From an uncultured Eubacteriales bacterium (lineage in GTDB: Bacteria > Bacillota > Clostridia > Lachnospirales > Lachnospiraceae), in NCBI GenBank assembly GCA_949292785.1, contig CASFBK010000008.1, forward strand, positions 124,001 through 188,000: a stretch of DNA of 64,000 bases. The letters are read 5' to 3'. The translations under genes and the position numbers were made by a program. Positions 1-9,571 of this stretch are shown here, piece after piece. The first letter of the stretch is position 1; every line of letters begins with the position of its first letter. The notes under the pieces were generated by a model. The model was given only the letters and a program-made list of their open reading frames with translations. It had not been told where the DNA came from and made no database searches.

Positions 1-896
1 TAACAGAAACTTCTTTTTGCTTTAACTCAATTTCACGCTCCTGCTTTGCAATGTCAGCATTTGCGGTGGTAATCTCAATGGTCTTACGCTGTTCTTCCTT
101 TTGAATCTCATAAGCGGCATCTGCCATAGCCTTCTTGGTGTCTGCTTCCATCTGAAGCTCTGACTTTTTAATAGCAAGCTCATTCTGCTTCTTGGCAATT
201 TCTGTCTGGGCTGCAACAGCGGCGTCGTTGGATTCTTTGTCCGCGGAAGCCTGTGCTACCTTAATGTCTCGTTCGCTCTCTGCTCTTGCGATTGCCGCTG
301 CTTTTTTAATCTTTACAATATTGTCAATACCGAGATTTTCAATTACTTCATTTCCATCCACAAAGTTCTGCACATTAAAGCTGATAATATCAAGTCCCAT
401 TGCCGCAAGGTCCGGCTCTGCATTCTCCTTTACCAGAGTTGCAAACTTCTGACGGTCTGAAACCATTTCCTCTAATTTCATTTTACCAACGATTTCACGC
501 ACGTTACCCTCTAACACTTCTCTGGCAACTCCTGCAATATACTCTGTAGGTTTATTCAAAAAGTTCTCTGCCGCAAGACGCAGTTTTTCTGATTCATTAC
601 TGATTTTCACATTGACCGTGGCATCCACATTGATATTGATGTAATCTGCGGTCGGAACTGCATTACTTGTCTTTACATCAATCGGAATCAATCGCAGATT
701 CAGTTTGTCAAGACGCTCAAAAAACGGAATACGAATGCTCGCCTTTCCGATAACAATCTTTGACTTCTTTTTGACACCGGAAATTATGTATGCCATATCT
801 GGCGGCGCTTTCACATATCCCATTACCAATAGTAAAATGATTATCAGGGCAATGACTCCCCCTATAATCAGTGACATTAAATTAATAGATTCCATA
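1..896 (-). CDS. Flotillin-family (SPFH/band 7) membrane protein, partial
   Basis: The 5' 298 codons of a gene that runs off the left edge. It begins with ATG at 896 and one membrane segment (residues about 6-24), followed by an SPFH domain and then an Ala/Glu/Lys-rich region (KKAAAIARAE, QKEEQRKTIE) typical of the flotillin coiled coil. Motifs such as REVLEGNVREIVGKM and LAAMGLDIISFNVQNF place it in the FloT/YqiK branch rather than the FloA branch. Flotillins scaffold ordered membrane domains; the partner here is unknown. The C-terminal oligomerisation end is outside the window. It follows the ABC-2 exporter operon on the same strand but has its own promoter. Family assignment is firm, cellular role is inferred. 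Confidence 0.88.
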
Positions 897-946
897 TTTG
901 TTCCCCTTTCTTTTGTGAAAATACCTCTTTTGTTAAATCCTCTATT

Positions 947-975
947 ATTATAACCGATTCCTATCGCTAAAACAA
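947..975 (-). promoter_or_regulatory. Probable sigma-A promoter of the flotillin gene
   Basis: On the minus strand a TTGTTT box (970-975) and a perfect TATAAT (947-952) are 17 bp apart. The -35 box lies in the last codons of the upstream permease gene. The -10 is strong and the -35 is poor. Confidence 0.45.
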
Positions 976-2004
976 CTTCAAATAGATTCCCATTGGAAAA
1001 ATGCAGTTAAGATACCCCAGTGCAGGGATATACTCTGCGGCATTTACAAACACCGGGCAAAGCAGTAAATTACCAATCACCAATGTCATAATCCAGGACG
1101 CATACGTGGTTCCATTTCGAAAAAGTTTTCCCACAAGAACCATCCAGCCCCCCAAAATAACCACAAACAGCATCATGGCCAAAACCTCTTTTAGAAAAAA
1201 GGTTCCACTTCCTGTTCCAGCCAACAGTACAATCCCTGCAAATGCCGGTATGGTGGCTGCTGATAAATAGCGGAAAAATTCAAAATATACTTTCTCGCTT
1301 CCGGTAAGCGCCTTTTCAACAGCACAATCCTTCTGTTCAAACTTTTTCCCGTGTTCAATCAATATCATTACAAATATAAGGAGAATGAGCATTCCGCGCA
1401 CCGGAAAAGTCTCTGCCCCCTCTCCCACCTCACTGCTGTTGGCGGCAACCTCTTCAAAATCAATTCTAAAAAGCTCATCACTATTTAGATATTCCTGATT
1501 CTTTTCTAACAGAGCCTTTGAAATCTCGTCGCTTTCCTTTCCAAAAACCTGTTCCTCCTGCTCTAAGAGAATTTCCTGACTATAACGCTCTAAAAAAGCC
1601 GCAAACACCGTTTCCTTTGCAACCGCACCCTTGGTGGTAAGCGGTGTGGTGATAAAGGTAATCAGATTCTTCCGTTTTCCCTGTTCTAAACTCTTTGCAA
1701 GTCCCTTTTTAAACACAAACCCGCTCTCTAGCTCTCCACGAATTACGGCTTCCTGCATCCTTTCTTCATCCTCATAAACCACAAATTGAAATACGCTTTC
1801 TCCATCCTGAAGCTTCTTTATCACATCTTCTGCAAACGCTCCATCCCTGTTGCAAAGACCAATGACCGTATTATTGGTATCCGGAATATGGATTCCCGCA
1901 ATCAGAAGCACTACCAGAACCATTCCCGCAAGCTGTAACCAGCTGCTTTTTCTCTTTATCCAGGTCTTTAGCAAAAGCCCATACCAGGTTATGAATTTTT
2001 CCAT
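967..2004 (-). CDS. ABC-2 type exporter permease (second of pair)
   Basis: A 345-residue integral membrane protein with the ABC-2 permease layout: one N-terminal membrane segment (about residues 22-41), a large extracytoplasmic domain (about 45-205), then five or six membrane helices in the C-terminal 140 residues. It overlaps the end of the upstream permease gene by 16 bp and belongs to an operon with that permease, an anchored protein and an ATPase. The two permeases share this topology and probably form a heterodimeric channel, resembling the YhgE/NatB-like exporters in architecture. Substrate is unknown; no bacteriocin, lantibiotic or polysaccharide gene lies next to it. Confidence 0.75.
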   Translation of the reverse strand: MEKFITWYGLLLKTWIKRKSSWLQLAGMVLVVLLIAGIHIPDTNNTVIGLCNRDGAFAEDVIKKLQDGESVFQFVVYEDEERMQEAVIRGELESGFVFKKGLAKSLEQGKRKNLITFITTPLTTKGAVAKETVFAAFLERYSQEILLEQEEQVFGKESDEISKALLEKNQEYLNSDELFRIDFEEVAANSSEVGEGAETFPVRGMLILLIFVMILIEHGKKFEQKDCAVEKALTGSEKVYFEFFRYLSAATIPAFAGIVLLAGTGSGTFFLKEVLAMMLFVVILGGWMVLVGKLFRNGTTYASWIMTLVIGNLLLCPVFVNAAEYIPALGYLNCIFPMGIYLKLF

Positions 2005-3194
2005 GACACTGCCGCTCCTATCCCTGTTGCAATCAATGTGATTGCCGCCTGTACCAGTAACATTTCCACATTAATCTGTCCAAACACTGCTTCCGCTCCA
2101 TATTGATTCCAGAACGTCAACGGCAGAGCTTTTCCTATTTTGCCTGCAACTGCCGGAAGATATGCGACAGGTATCACCGAACCGGAGCACAGTATCATAA
2201 AAATGTTTGCTGCAAAAATAACCACTGCTCCCTGACCGTTTTTCCCGGAAATGGAATACAACATGTGAAAATACGCTGCAATGGCAAGACACTGCGGTAT
2301 CAGATAAAGCAATGTCCGCCCGTCAAATAAAAGGAAGTTCAGGCTCATTTTATCCGAAACAATACATCCTGCTGCATAGATGCCTGCATTTAACAGCCAC
2401 AAAAGGTTCCCCATCACAATCACCTTTATCACGGAAACCTGCAAGGCTCCTACTCCGGATATTTTAAGCTTATCTTCCACCGCTCTTGTCCTCTTCCGAT
2501 ACAAAAAGCTATAGTTCAAACCGCTCATTAAAAGAAAAATTGTAATGGCAGACACAAAATAGTATTGATACAAATCCATCTCGCCTAATGCAGAATATAC
2601 ATCAGATGCAAAGATACGTCCCCGGTAAAAAGCCTCTTCTATGTATATTTCCGAAATCACGTTCCCTATTTTCTTCCGGGACAGCTCCGCCGGATATTCT
2701 CTTGCCACAGAAAGCACGGAATACACACCTGCTTCTGATGTTCGAAGCAGCGAAACACCGTCGGTCAGCAATTCCTGAAACACCCTCTGATTCAAGGATG
2801 TATTCCCGGAAATGTAAACCGTAACCGGCGTATTATAACCACTGTCTACATCCTCATAAAAATTTTCCGGCAGAACAATAGCCACAGAAAGCGCATCCTC
2901 CGCTAAAAGCTTCTTTGCCTCATCCTCATTTACATAAACAAACTCACAGATGCTTTCCACACTTTCCATGGTAGCTACTATTTTCGTAATCATCTTTATT
3001 TTTTCGTCGTCTTCGTCAATCACCATTCCAACTCTTATCGGCTGAAAAATATGGGACTGAAATACGAAATGGCTCACTGCCCAGATACCTGCAATTACCA
3101 GTAATAGCATCATCAAGGTACTGCCGAATGATTTCAACAGTACCTTGATGCTTTTTTTATATTCAAGTAAAAAATAGGTAAAAAATGTTCTCAT
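1989..3194 (-). CDS. ABC-2 type exporter permease (first of pair)
   Basis: A 401-residue membrane protein with an N-terminal membrane helix (about 21-43), an extracytoplasmic domain to about residue 210 and six hydrophobic segments thereafter, the ABC-2 membrane family layout. Its ATG follows the stop codon of the preceding gene by one base (TAAAATG context) and has no good Shine-Dalgarno sequence, so its translation is probably coupled to that gene. With the next permease and the ATPase at 4763-5428 it makes a complete exporter. Transported compound unknown. Confidence 0.75.
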   Translation of the reverse strand: MRTFFTYFLLEYKKSIKVLLKSFGSTLMMLLLVIAGIWAVSHFVFQSHIFQPIRVGMVIDEDDEKIKMITKIVATMESVESICEFVYVNEDEAKKLLAEDALSVAIVLPENFYEDVDSGYNTPVTVYISGNTSLNQRVFQELLTDGVSLLRTSEAGVYSVLSVAREYPAELSRKKIGNVISEIYIEEAFYRGRIFASDVYSALGEMDLYQYYFVSAITIFLLMSGLNYSFLYRKRTRAVEDKLKISGVGALQVSVIKVIVMGNLLWLLNAGIYAAGCIVSDKMSLNFLLFDGRTLLYLIPQCLAIAAYFHMLYSISGKNGQGAVVIFAANIFMILCSGSVIPVAYLPAVAGKIGKALPLTFWNQYGAEAVFGQINVEMLLVQAAITLIATGIGAAVSWKNS

Positions 3195-3195
3195 T

Positions 3196-4731
3196 TTAAT
3201 ATAAACTATCGCTAATCTCTGTCATTAAGTCTACTACTTCATCTTCAGATGCATTTCCAATGTCGAATTTATCTCCGTCTAATTCCTGGAAGTCCGCACC
3301 CTTCTCTAAGGTAATACTTCCTTCAAATTCATAGCTGTCATATTCATCACTAAATTCATTAATAACAACGGTAAGTCCATTACGGTCAGACTCAATGGTT
3401 CCGCTTAAGCTGATTTCATCACTGTAAAGGCTGAAGTCACCGCTCTTACTATCGTATTCAAAGCTCAGAACGCTCATTTCAGCTACAAATAACTCAAATT
3501 TTTCTGTGGAACCGTCTTTTTCTCCCACTACTTCCAACATCACATAACCATCTTCATCTACAATACGCATATTCTGGGCTCTTCTATCACCACCCAGAAA
3601 TTGAATCTGAACTGCGTTCTCTCCCTTAGGCTGTAATTCAATACATGCTAATTTCTTATCATACAGATAGAAGGTAACTGTTACATCCGGCATATCTTCC
3701 AATTCTTCTCTTAATTCATCGAAGCTTTCCGCATAGCTTTCTGCTGTATAAGAAGGGTCTAAGTCTAACATTAATTCCTCTAATTCTTCTAACTCTTCGC
3801 TGGCAGATTCTTCGTATGCATCTAACAGATTCTGAATATTTTCTTTGGTAATGACCGTTTCATATCCCTCACATGCTCTGTCTTTTCCATCTACCTCAAA
3901 TTTAGCTGCTTTCACCTCTTCAAATTCCAGTGTCTTGTATTCATCTAACAATACATTATAGAATTCTTTGCTTGATTCTGTATTGGTTTTCGCATTATAG
4001 AAATACTCCAGAAGTGTATTCAGTGCTTCTATGTCTTCTTCTGAGCCCATTTCTTCCATCAGATATCCTGTATTTTTTCCTTTGTAATTGTATGTAAATA
4101 CCTTATCAGAAATATATGGTATCTGTACCTGAAGCTCTTCTTCGGTAAGCGCCATAGCAAAATCTATACTGCTTGCATATGCGATGTCTACGGTTCCGTT
4201 TATCTGCTTTCCAGCCTTTCCGCACAGGTAGGAAATATCCATTCCCACACCCTCTGCTTCCATAGAAAATCCCATGGTATACTCGTTGGAATTAAGGATG
4301 TCACCTACTTCAAATGCCTGTACCAGTTCACCCTTATCGGCAATGGTGTTCTTTATTGCAGATAAAACCTTATCTGACTTACTTGCAAATACACCGCTGA
4401 ATGCCAGCGCTGCTGCACCACATGCAACCACTGCAATCACAGCAACTGCTAAAACAACCTTAGAAGCAGTGCTCTTTAAAAATCCTTTTTTCTTCGGCTC
4501 CATGCCCATTGGCTGACCGGTCATCGGGTCAAAACTCATTGCCGGCTGCTCTGCTGTATTATTAGTTAATACTTCAGTAGCCGCATTGGAGGTCTGTTCT
4601 GCTGTAGCCGACTCGGTCGCTTCCTCTGGTGCTGCTGTTACTTCCGGCTGCTGCTCTTGGTTGATTGGTTCTCCCGTCATCGGGTCAAAATTCTTCTTAA
4701 TTGGTTCTCCTGTCATTGGATCAAAATTCAT
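3196..4731 (-). CDS. Membrane-anchored protein with N-terminal FDPMTG repeats, unknown function
   Basis: 511 residues. The cytoplasmic N-terminus has three copies of a short motif, NFDPMTGEPI, NFDPMTGEPI and SFDPMTGQPM (within residues 2-76), separated by an acidic, Ala/Thr/Glu-rich linker. A single membrane helix follows (about residues 88-113), then a roughly 390-residue acidic extracytoplasmic region rich in Glu, Asp and Tyr with no Cys-rich or catalytic motif that I recognise. It lies between the ATPase and permease genes of an ABC-2 exporter, so it may be a substrate receptor or accessory subunit; this is inferred from position only. Translation starts at ATG 4731 after a GGAGAGAG ribosome site. 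The repeats resemble short linear motifs that may bind a cytoplasmic partner. Confidence 0.7.
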   Translation of the reverse strand: MNFDPMTGEPIKKNFDPMTGEPINQEQQPEVTAAPEEATESATAEQTSNAATEVLTNNTAEQPAMSFDPMTGQPMGMEPKKKGFLKSTASKVVLAVAVIAVVACGAAALAFSGVFASKSDKVLSAIKNTIADKGELVQAFEVGDILNSNEYTMGFSMEAEGVGMDISYLCGKAGKQINGTVDIAYASSIDFAMALTEEELQVQIPYISDKVFTYNYKGKNTGYLMEEMGSEEDIEALNTLLEYFYNAKTNTESSKEFYNVLLDEYKTLEFEEVKAAKFEVDGKDRACEGYETVITKENIQNLLDAYEESASEELEELEELMLDLDPSYTAESYAESFDELREELEDMPDVTVTFYLYDKKLACIELQPKGENAVQIQFLGGDRRAQNMRIVDEDGYVMLEVVGEKDGSTEKFELFVAEMSVLSFEYDSKSGDFSLYSDEISLSGTIESDRNGLTVVINEFSDEYDSYEFEGSITLEKGADFQELDGDKFDIGNASEDEVVDLMTEISDSLY

Positions 4732-4762
4732 TTCTCTCTCCTCTTCCTTCCCACATCATTAC

Positions 4763-5428
4763 TCACAAACAAATATATGACTTCACCTGTTCTATGGTTC
4801 TTTCATTTTGCGGTAATTCTATTAGTTTTCCTTCCTTCATTACAAGGCATCTGTCACACTCCATGATTTCCTGTTCATCATGAGTAGTCATAATAATGAT
4901 GCCATTCATCTTCTGATAGCTTTCCATCCACTTATGGATTCCTTCTTTGTAATACAAATCCAATGCTGTGGTTGGCTCATCCATCAATATCACCGGCGGC
5001 ATATTCATTAAGGCACAGGCAATACTGACTCTGCGCTTCATTCCGCCTGAAAGTTTTTCTACCGGCATATGCATCATATCCTGCAGCTGTAAAAGTTCGG
5101 TCAGCTTCCCGGTTACTGCTCCATTGGATTTTCCCCACAGCCTTAAGTTATCCTTTACCGACAATTCTTCAATCAGTGGATTCTCCTGGGGAACATAACC
5201 GCAATATTCCCGAAAAACTTTCTTTTTTCTTAATGCACTCTGTCCAAAATACAGAACTTCACCATCATCCGGCTTCATAATACCGGCCAAGATACGCATT
5301 AGCGTAGACTTTCCACAGCCATTTTTCCCTACGATGCCAATCCGTTCCCCACAGTTTGCCTGGAAACTGATATCTTCCAGGATGATCTTTTTTCCGTATT
5401 TCTTCTGTAAATGTGAAATTTCCACCAT
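4763..5428 (-). CDS. ABC transporter ATP-binding protein (exporter type)
   Basis: 221 residues with a complete nucleotide-binding domain: Walker A GKNGCGKST (about 34-42), Q-loop YVPQENPL, signature LSGGMKRRVS, Walker B ILMDEPTTALD and the switch histidine in MTTHDEQE. The signature LSGGM and small size match the CcmA/NatA subfamily paired with ABC-2 permeases. It is the first full-length gene of the operon that continues with the anchored protein and two permeases. The ATG overlaps the stop codon of an upstream 10-codon reading frame (TAATG), and the nearest GAGG lies about 13 bases upstream, so coupled initiation is plausible. Confidence 0.9.
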   Translation of the reverse strand: MVEISHLQKKYGKKIILEDISFQANCGERIGIVGKNGCGKSTLMRILAGIMKPDDGEVLYFGQSALRKKKVFREYCGYVPQENPLIEELSVKDNLRLWGKSNGAVTGKLTELLQLQDMMHMPVEKLSGGMKRRVSIACALMNMPPVILMDEPTTALDLYYKEGIHKWMESYQKMNGIIIMTTHDEQEIMECDRCLVMKEGKLIELPQNERTIEQVKSYICL

Positions 5429-5489
5429 TACTGCATCAATTCCTCATTATTCTTTTTCATTGCTACTCCCTTTCTTCCTTATTTGACAT
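5428..5489 (-). other. Two micro-ORFs leading the ABC-2 exporter operon
   Basis: Between promoter and ATPase gene lie two tiny frames. The first (5489-5463) encodes MSNKEERE after an AAGGAGG site 10 bases upstream. The second (5460-5428) encodes MKKNNEELMQ after GGGAG, and its TAA shares one base with the ATPase ATG. Each has its own ribosome site, which suggests translated leader peptides or translational coupling. They could also be remnants of a lost gene such as a small regulator. Confidence 0.35.
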
Positions 5490-5506
5490 TTTTCTTAATC
5501 CTCCTT

Positions 5507-5535
5507 ATTCTACCGTTCTTTTCAGGGGTTGTCAA
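5507..5535 (-). promoter_or_regulatory. Sigma-A promoter of the ABC-2 exporter operon
   Basis: A perfect TTGACA (5530-5535) is 17 bp from TAGAAT (5507-5512) on the minus strand, pointing into the micro-ORFs and the ATPase gene. Confidence 0.7.
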
Positions 5536-5613
5536 TTTTTTGTTATTAATGTCTTCATAAGTAAAACTTTTGATGAGCAGAAAATGTTGCACTTTTTTTT
5601 TAATAATACACGC

Positions 5614-5658
5614 TAAGAAGGATTGTTTTCCGTATGATATGGAAAACAATCCTTCTTA
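5614..5658 (-). terminator. Hairpin terminator after the GH66 gene
   Basis: A perfect 18-bp inverted repeat (5614-5631 and 5641-5658) with a 9-base loop sits 42 bp beyond the stop of the GH66 gene, at the end of the glucan operon. The minus-strand tail is U-rich only in part (UGUAUUAUU), so termination could be imperfect. Confidence 0.6.
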
Positions 5659-5700
5659 AATCCTTCGGCTTACTAAAATTATTTCTGTCTGCCGATTATA

Positions 5701-7863
5701 CTACAATGTTTTTTTCTTTTTGCGTATTACAATAGCTGCGATAACTACAAGCGCTAAGGCTGCAACACAAATACCTGCGATTTGTATACTGGTAAGCCCC
5801 TTTTCCGGCGCCTTTTCCAATTTTCCAAATACAGCTTCTTCTTCCTGCGTCATGGGCTCTATATCTACACAATTCTTCGTATACTTTTCATCTGGTAAAA
5901 GTGCCTCGCTTTCCTCTGCTTTTTCCTCGGACATATAAATCATATCCCAGTATTCTAATGAGTCAACGCCAAACGCAACGTATTTACCGTTTTCGTCTTC
6001 TCCTTTCTCAAACGCAAGACTTATACTTTTTCCATCGTACACATCCGGAGATGCCAGCATTACTGAATTGATGTCTTTATCCGTGTAAAATTTGACCTCC
6101 AAATTCTCTAAAAATTCCGGTTTTTCTTTTGTCCCTACTTCGTCTCTCCATTGATTATCCGTTCCAACCAGATTAATCAAATGTAAGATATCGTAATCCT
6201 GGTCTTCTTTTACATAGGTCCAGATTTTGTCTGACTCACCTTTGGTACTGATTTCATAACCATCGATATCTACCAGATGCTCGCTTTTGGTCTGACCGTC
6301 TCTCAGTATATTTTCGTATGCAACTGCGAAATCCATCATGTTACGCATTCTGGCTTTTAATTCATCATCCATAAAGACCACGTCATTTGGATAATATTCC
6401 ATATGGAGTATATTATCACCATTTCCAAGCTCTAATCTACTTCCACCTGCGGCATATACTGCTGCATCACATAACAGAACTCCCGGTGTATTCATGTAAC
6501 CTTTATTTTTATTATAATTTATGTAGGCTTTTACCACCAGAGATTTCCCTTCGCCATCCTCTGTTTTTTCCATACTGTCTTCGAAGGAGTATTCTATCTC
6601 TCCTGCCAGTGCATCATAGGTATCATAACTTTTCCCTTTCCGGTCACAATCCCATGGCCAGAATTCTGTATATAAAGCATCTACATCACTGACATTTACG
6701 TTTTCAATTCCCTGAGCCCCCACCGGATTAAAGGTTAAATACTTATCTCCTAAGGCTTTCTTTGCCGCATTTAAAAACTGTGTGTAAGTATCGGAAACTA
6801 AATAAATCGGGTCCCCGTCCTCATCATATCCCAGCGGCTCTCCGTCGGCAGTTACCATTTTGCCCCAGTCACCTACTGTATCTCCATGCCAGCCATCAAA
6901 ATCCAGAACCTCGAAAATATCATTTACCTTTTCGAAGATATAGTTCTGCCAATCCGGATTCAATGGATTCATAAAGTATAAATGACTGTTTCCGTTTGGG
7001 GAATTTCCCATAGAATACATAAAATAATCTTTTCCACGATTATTGTCAGGTGCGAACTTAATTTGCCATTCTGCGGCTTCTGTGGGATTTCCTTCTTCAT
7101 CCTTTACAAAAGTATCCGTACCTGCATATATCATATCGTAGGCCATGCATACCATATTGGCATCATGAGCATTGTCCAGATAACCTTTCAGCGTATTTAC
7201 TGATATGTTTCTTCCTGCCCAATCCTGATAAACGTCTTCTCCCTCTTCTATGGAAGGCGCAAGGGGCTCATGATGTAAATACTGCCAATCATAAAACTCT
7301 ATGGCATTAATGTGAAACTGGTTCATGAGACGGATTTTTTCTTCTGTATCCGTATCTTTATCATAATCGTACACATATCCATATCTTGGAAATTTTGTCC
7401 ACTCGGAAGATACATCTACTCCTACGGTATCTGTATCAATCACTATTCCATCCCGGTCGCAAGCGGTAATCTCCAATAAATAACCGGTATAATCCTCGTT
7501 TGGAGCACTCCATCCAAAAAGTAACTTTTGTCTTTCTCCTGCCTTGATATCCACTTTTTGCTTCATGCTCTTTCCGCTTTTTTGACCCAGATGCATTGCC
7601 TGTATTTCAATCACAGCTCCTTTTAAATCTTCGCCGGTTCTGTTTGCAAGTACAATATTAACAGAAACCGTTTCTTTCGGAGCATATCTTGATTTATCGG
7701 TAAACACATTCTCAATGAGTGGGTTTACCTCGGCCTCTGCTTCCGTCCCTGTCTCTGCATCACTCTGTCCATACACAATAGCTGATTGGCTGTTTAACAG
7801 CAGCAGAAGGGCAAATCCCAAACACATTACTTTTTTTATGATTGTTTTCTTTTTGATACGCAT
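5701..7863 (-). CDS. Membrane-anchored GH66 glucanase (dextranase or CITase-like)
   Basis: 720 residues. A signal peptide (1-32) leads into an N-terminal beta domain, then a GH66 catalytic barrel from about residue 150, and a C-terminal single membrane helix (about 695-714) ending in RKKKKTL. In GH66 the nucleophile is an Asp in a GD(T/V)xG motif; here that is Asp328 in DGWHGDTVGDW. The acid/base Glu is likely Glu400 in YTEFWPWD, with spacing close to the 68 residues known in Streptococcus mutans dextranase. The family cuts alpha-1,6-glucan (dextran), some members making cyclic products. There is no LPxTG motif, so it is held by a membrane helix. It is the last gene of the operon, 11 bp after the GH13_31 gene, and would supply isomalto-oligosaccharides to the importer. 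Confidence 0.88.
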   Translation of the reverse strand: MRIKKKTIIKKVMCLGFALLLLLNSQSAIVYGQSDAETGTEAEAEVNPLIENVFTDKSRYAPKETVSVNIVLANRTGEDLKGAVIEIQAMHLGQKSGKSMKQKVDIKAGERQKLLFGWSAPNEDYTGYLLEITACDRDGIVIDTDTVGVDVSSEWTKFPRYGYVYDYDKDTDTEEKIRLMNQFHINAIEFYDWQYLHHEPLAPSIEEGEDVYQDWAGRNISVNTLKGYLDNAHDANMVCMAYDMIYAGTDTFVKDEEGNPTEAAEWQIKFAPDNNRGKDYFMYSMGNSPNGNSHLYFMNPLNPDWQNYIFEKVNDIFEVLDFDGWHGDTVGDWGKMVTADGEPLGYDEDGDPIYLVSDTYTQFLNAAKKALGDKYLTFNPVGAQGIENVNVSDVDALYTEFWPWDCDRKGKSYDTYDALAGEIEYSFEDSMEKTEDGEGKSLVVKAYINYNKNKGYMNTPGVLLCDAAVYAAGGSRLELGNGDNILHMEYYPNDVVFMDDELKARMRNMMDFAVAYENILRDGQTKSEHLVDIDGYEISTKGESDKIWTYVKEDQDYDILHLINLVGTDNQWRDEVGTKEKPEFLENLEVKFYTDKDINSVMLASPDVYDGKSISLAFEKGEDENGKYVAFGVDSLEYWDMIYMSEEKAEESEALLPDEKYTKNCVDIEPMTQEEEAVFGKLEKAPEKGLTSIQIAGICVAALALVVIAAIVIRKKKKTL

Positions 7864-7874
7864 GGCACCTCCAT

Positions 7875-9548
7875 TTAAAATGACTCTTCCCTTACTTCAT
7901 AAACAACTGCTTCATACGGTCTTAATTTCTCTGAATGTCTTTCTGTATAATTGCTGATTAGAACCTTTCCATTCTTTGGAATTTCATTACAGATAACATT
8001 CTCCTCTGTAAAGTTACAGAAAACATATAATGTCTGTCCGTCCAGACTGCGTTTATAGGCGAAAATCTGCTCATTTTCTTTCATAATCATCTCAAAACTT
8101 CCGTATACTATAATTTCCATGTTGTGTCTTAATTCAATCAGACGCTTATAGTAATGAAATACGGATTTAGATTCTGCCAATTCACGCTCTGCATTAATTT
8201 CCTTATAGTTACTGTTGACCTCAATCCATGGTGTTCCTTCTGTAAATCCTGCATTTTCGGAATCGTTCCACTGCATTGGAGTACGGGCATTGTCCCTGCT
8301 GACTTTCTGCAGATAGCACATCATTTTTTCGGGTTCTAATCCCCTCTGTTCCACATTCTCATGATATGCATTAATGGACTCAATGTCTCTGTACTGTTCT
8401 AAGCTGGTAAAACCGGCATTGGTCATTCCCAGTTCTTCTCCCTGATAAATATAAGGAATTCCTTTCATCATATGGAGACAGGTTGCAAGCATTTTTGCGG
8501 AAAGTTCCCGGTATTTGCCGTCATTTCCAAATCTGGACACTACTCTGGGCTGATCGTGATTGCTCCAGAATAAGGTATTCCATGCAGTTCCCTCCAGACC
8601 AGACTCCCATTTGTCAAAGACCTTTTTTAATTCTGTCAATTTAGGAGCCTCATCGGTCCATTTTCCATACTCTCCGGAGCAAAGCTCCATGTGCTCAAAC
8701 CAGAAAACGGTATCCAGCTCTTTTCTGTCATAACCGGCATATTTTCTGGCTTCCTCCAATGTTACACAGGCAGCCTCCCCTACGGTCATGATTTCATACT
8801 TTGACAGGACCTCCTGATTCATCTCTCGCAGGAACTCATGCACTCTTGGACCATGTGCACAGTAAGGGGTCAGATTTCCATATAATCCATCTCCCTTTTC
8901 CCCATCCGGAAACGCCAGATTCTTGGATATCAGACTGATTACATCCATGCGGAAGCCATCAATTCCTTTATCCAGCCACCAGCGCATCATTTCATATACT
9001 TCCTGCCGAACCTTTTTATTCTCCCAGTTCAAATCCGGTTGCTTTTTTGAAAAAATATGTAAGTAATACATATCCGTATTTTCATCATATTCCCAGGCTG
9101 AACCGCCGAACCATGACCCCCAGTTATTTGGGGGCTGATTTCCTTTTCCTTCCTTCCAGATATAATAATCCCGGTAAGGGTTGGTTTTGTCTTTTTTGCT
9201 CTGTATAAACCATTCATGCTCGTCTGAGGTATGATTTACTACCAAATCCATAATCAGGCGCATGCCTTTTTTATGAGCTTCTTCCAACAGACGGTCAAAT
9301 TCATCCATTGTACCGAACTCTTTTAAAATACTTCTGTAATCACTGATATCATATCCGTTATCATCATTAGGAGATTGATAAATAGGCGAAAGCCAGATAA
9401 TATCCACACCCAGTTCTTCTAAATAATCAAGTTTTTTTAATATGCCTCCTAAATCACCGATACCATCTTTATTGCTGTCGCAAAAGCTTCTTGGATAAAT
9501 CTGATATACAACGCTTTCTTTCCACCATTTTTTCTCATTAATTGCCAT
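7875..9548 (-). CDS. Oligo-1,6-glucosidase / dextran glucosidase, GH13_31
   Basis: 557 residues from the ATG at 9548, which has GGAGG 8 bases upstream; a longer frame to 9614 overlaps the permease gene and lacks support. Cytoplasmic, no signal peptide. GH13 motifs: DLVVNHTSDEH (101-111), DGFRMDVI with nucleophile Asp202, VGEAAC with acid/base Glu258, and SNHDQPR with Asp332. These match the catalytic positions 199, 255 and 329 of Bacillus oligo-1,6-glucosidase. The residue after the nucleophile is Val203; in this subfamily Val is known to go with alpha-1,6 preference, Ala or Thr with alpha-1,4. So it likely releases glucose from imported isomalto-oligosaccharides. It sits between the importer permeases and the GH66 gene. 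Confidence 0.93.
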   Translation of the reverse strand: MAINEKKWWKESVVYQIYPRSFCDSNKDGIGDLGGILKKLDYLEELGVDIIWLSPIYQSPNDDNGYDISDYRSILKEFGTMDEFDRLLEEAHKKGMRLIMDLVVNHTSDEHEWFIQSKKDKTNPYRDYYIWKEGKGNQPPNNWGSWFGGSAWEYDENTDMYYLHIFSKKQPDLNWENKKVRQEVYEMMRWWLDKGIDGFRMDVISLISKNLAFPDGEKGDGLYGNLTPYCAHGPRVHEFLREMNQEVLSKYEIMTVGEAACVTLEEARKYAGYDRKELDTVFWFEHMELCSGEYGKWTDEAPKLTELKKVFDKWESGLEGTAWNTLFWSNHDQPRVVSRFGNDGKYRELSAKMLATCLHMMKGIPYIYQGEELGMTNAGFTSLEQYRDIESINAYHENVEQRGLEPEKMMCYLQKVSRDNARTPMQWNDSENAGFTEGTPWIEVNSNYKEINAERELAESKSVFHYYKRLIELRHNMEIIVYGSFEMIMKENEQIFAYKRSLDGQTLYVFCNFTEENVICNEIPKNGKVLISNYTERHSEKLRPYEAVVYEVREESF

Positions 9549-9571
9549 ACGAGAACCTCCACTTGTCTTAA

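Noticed and set aside
5701..7863. Sortase anchoring of the GH66 enzyme
   Set aside because: No LPxTG or variant before the C-terminal helix.
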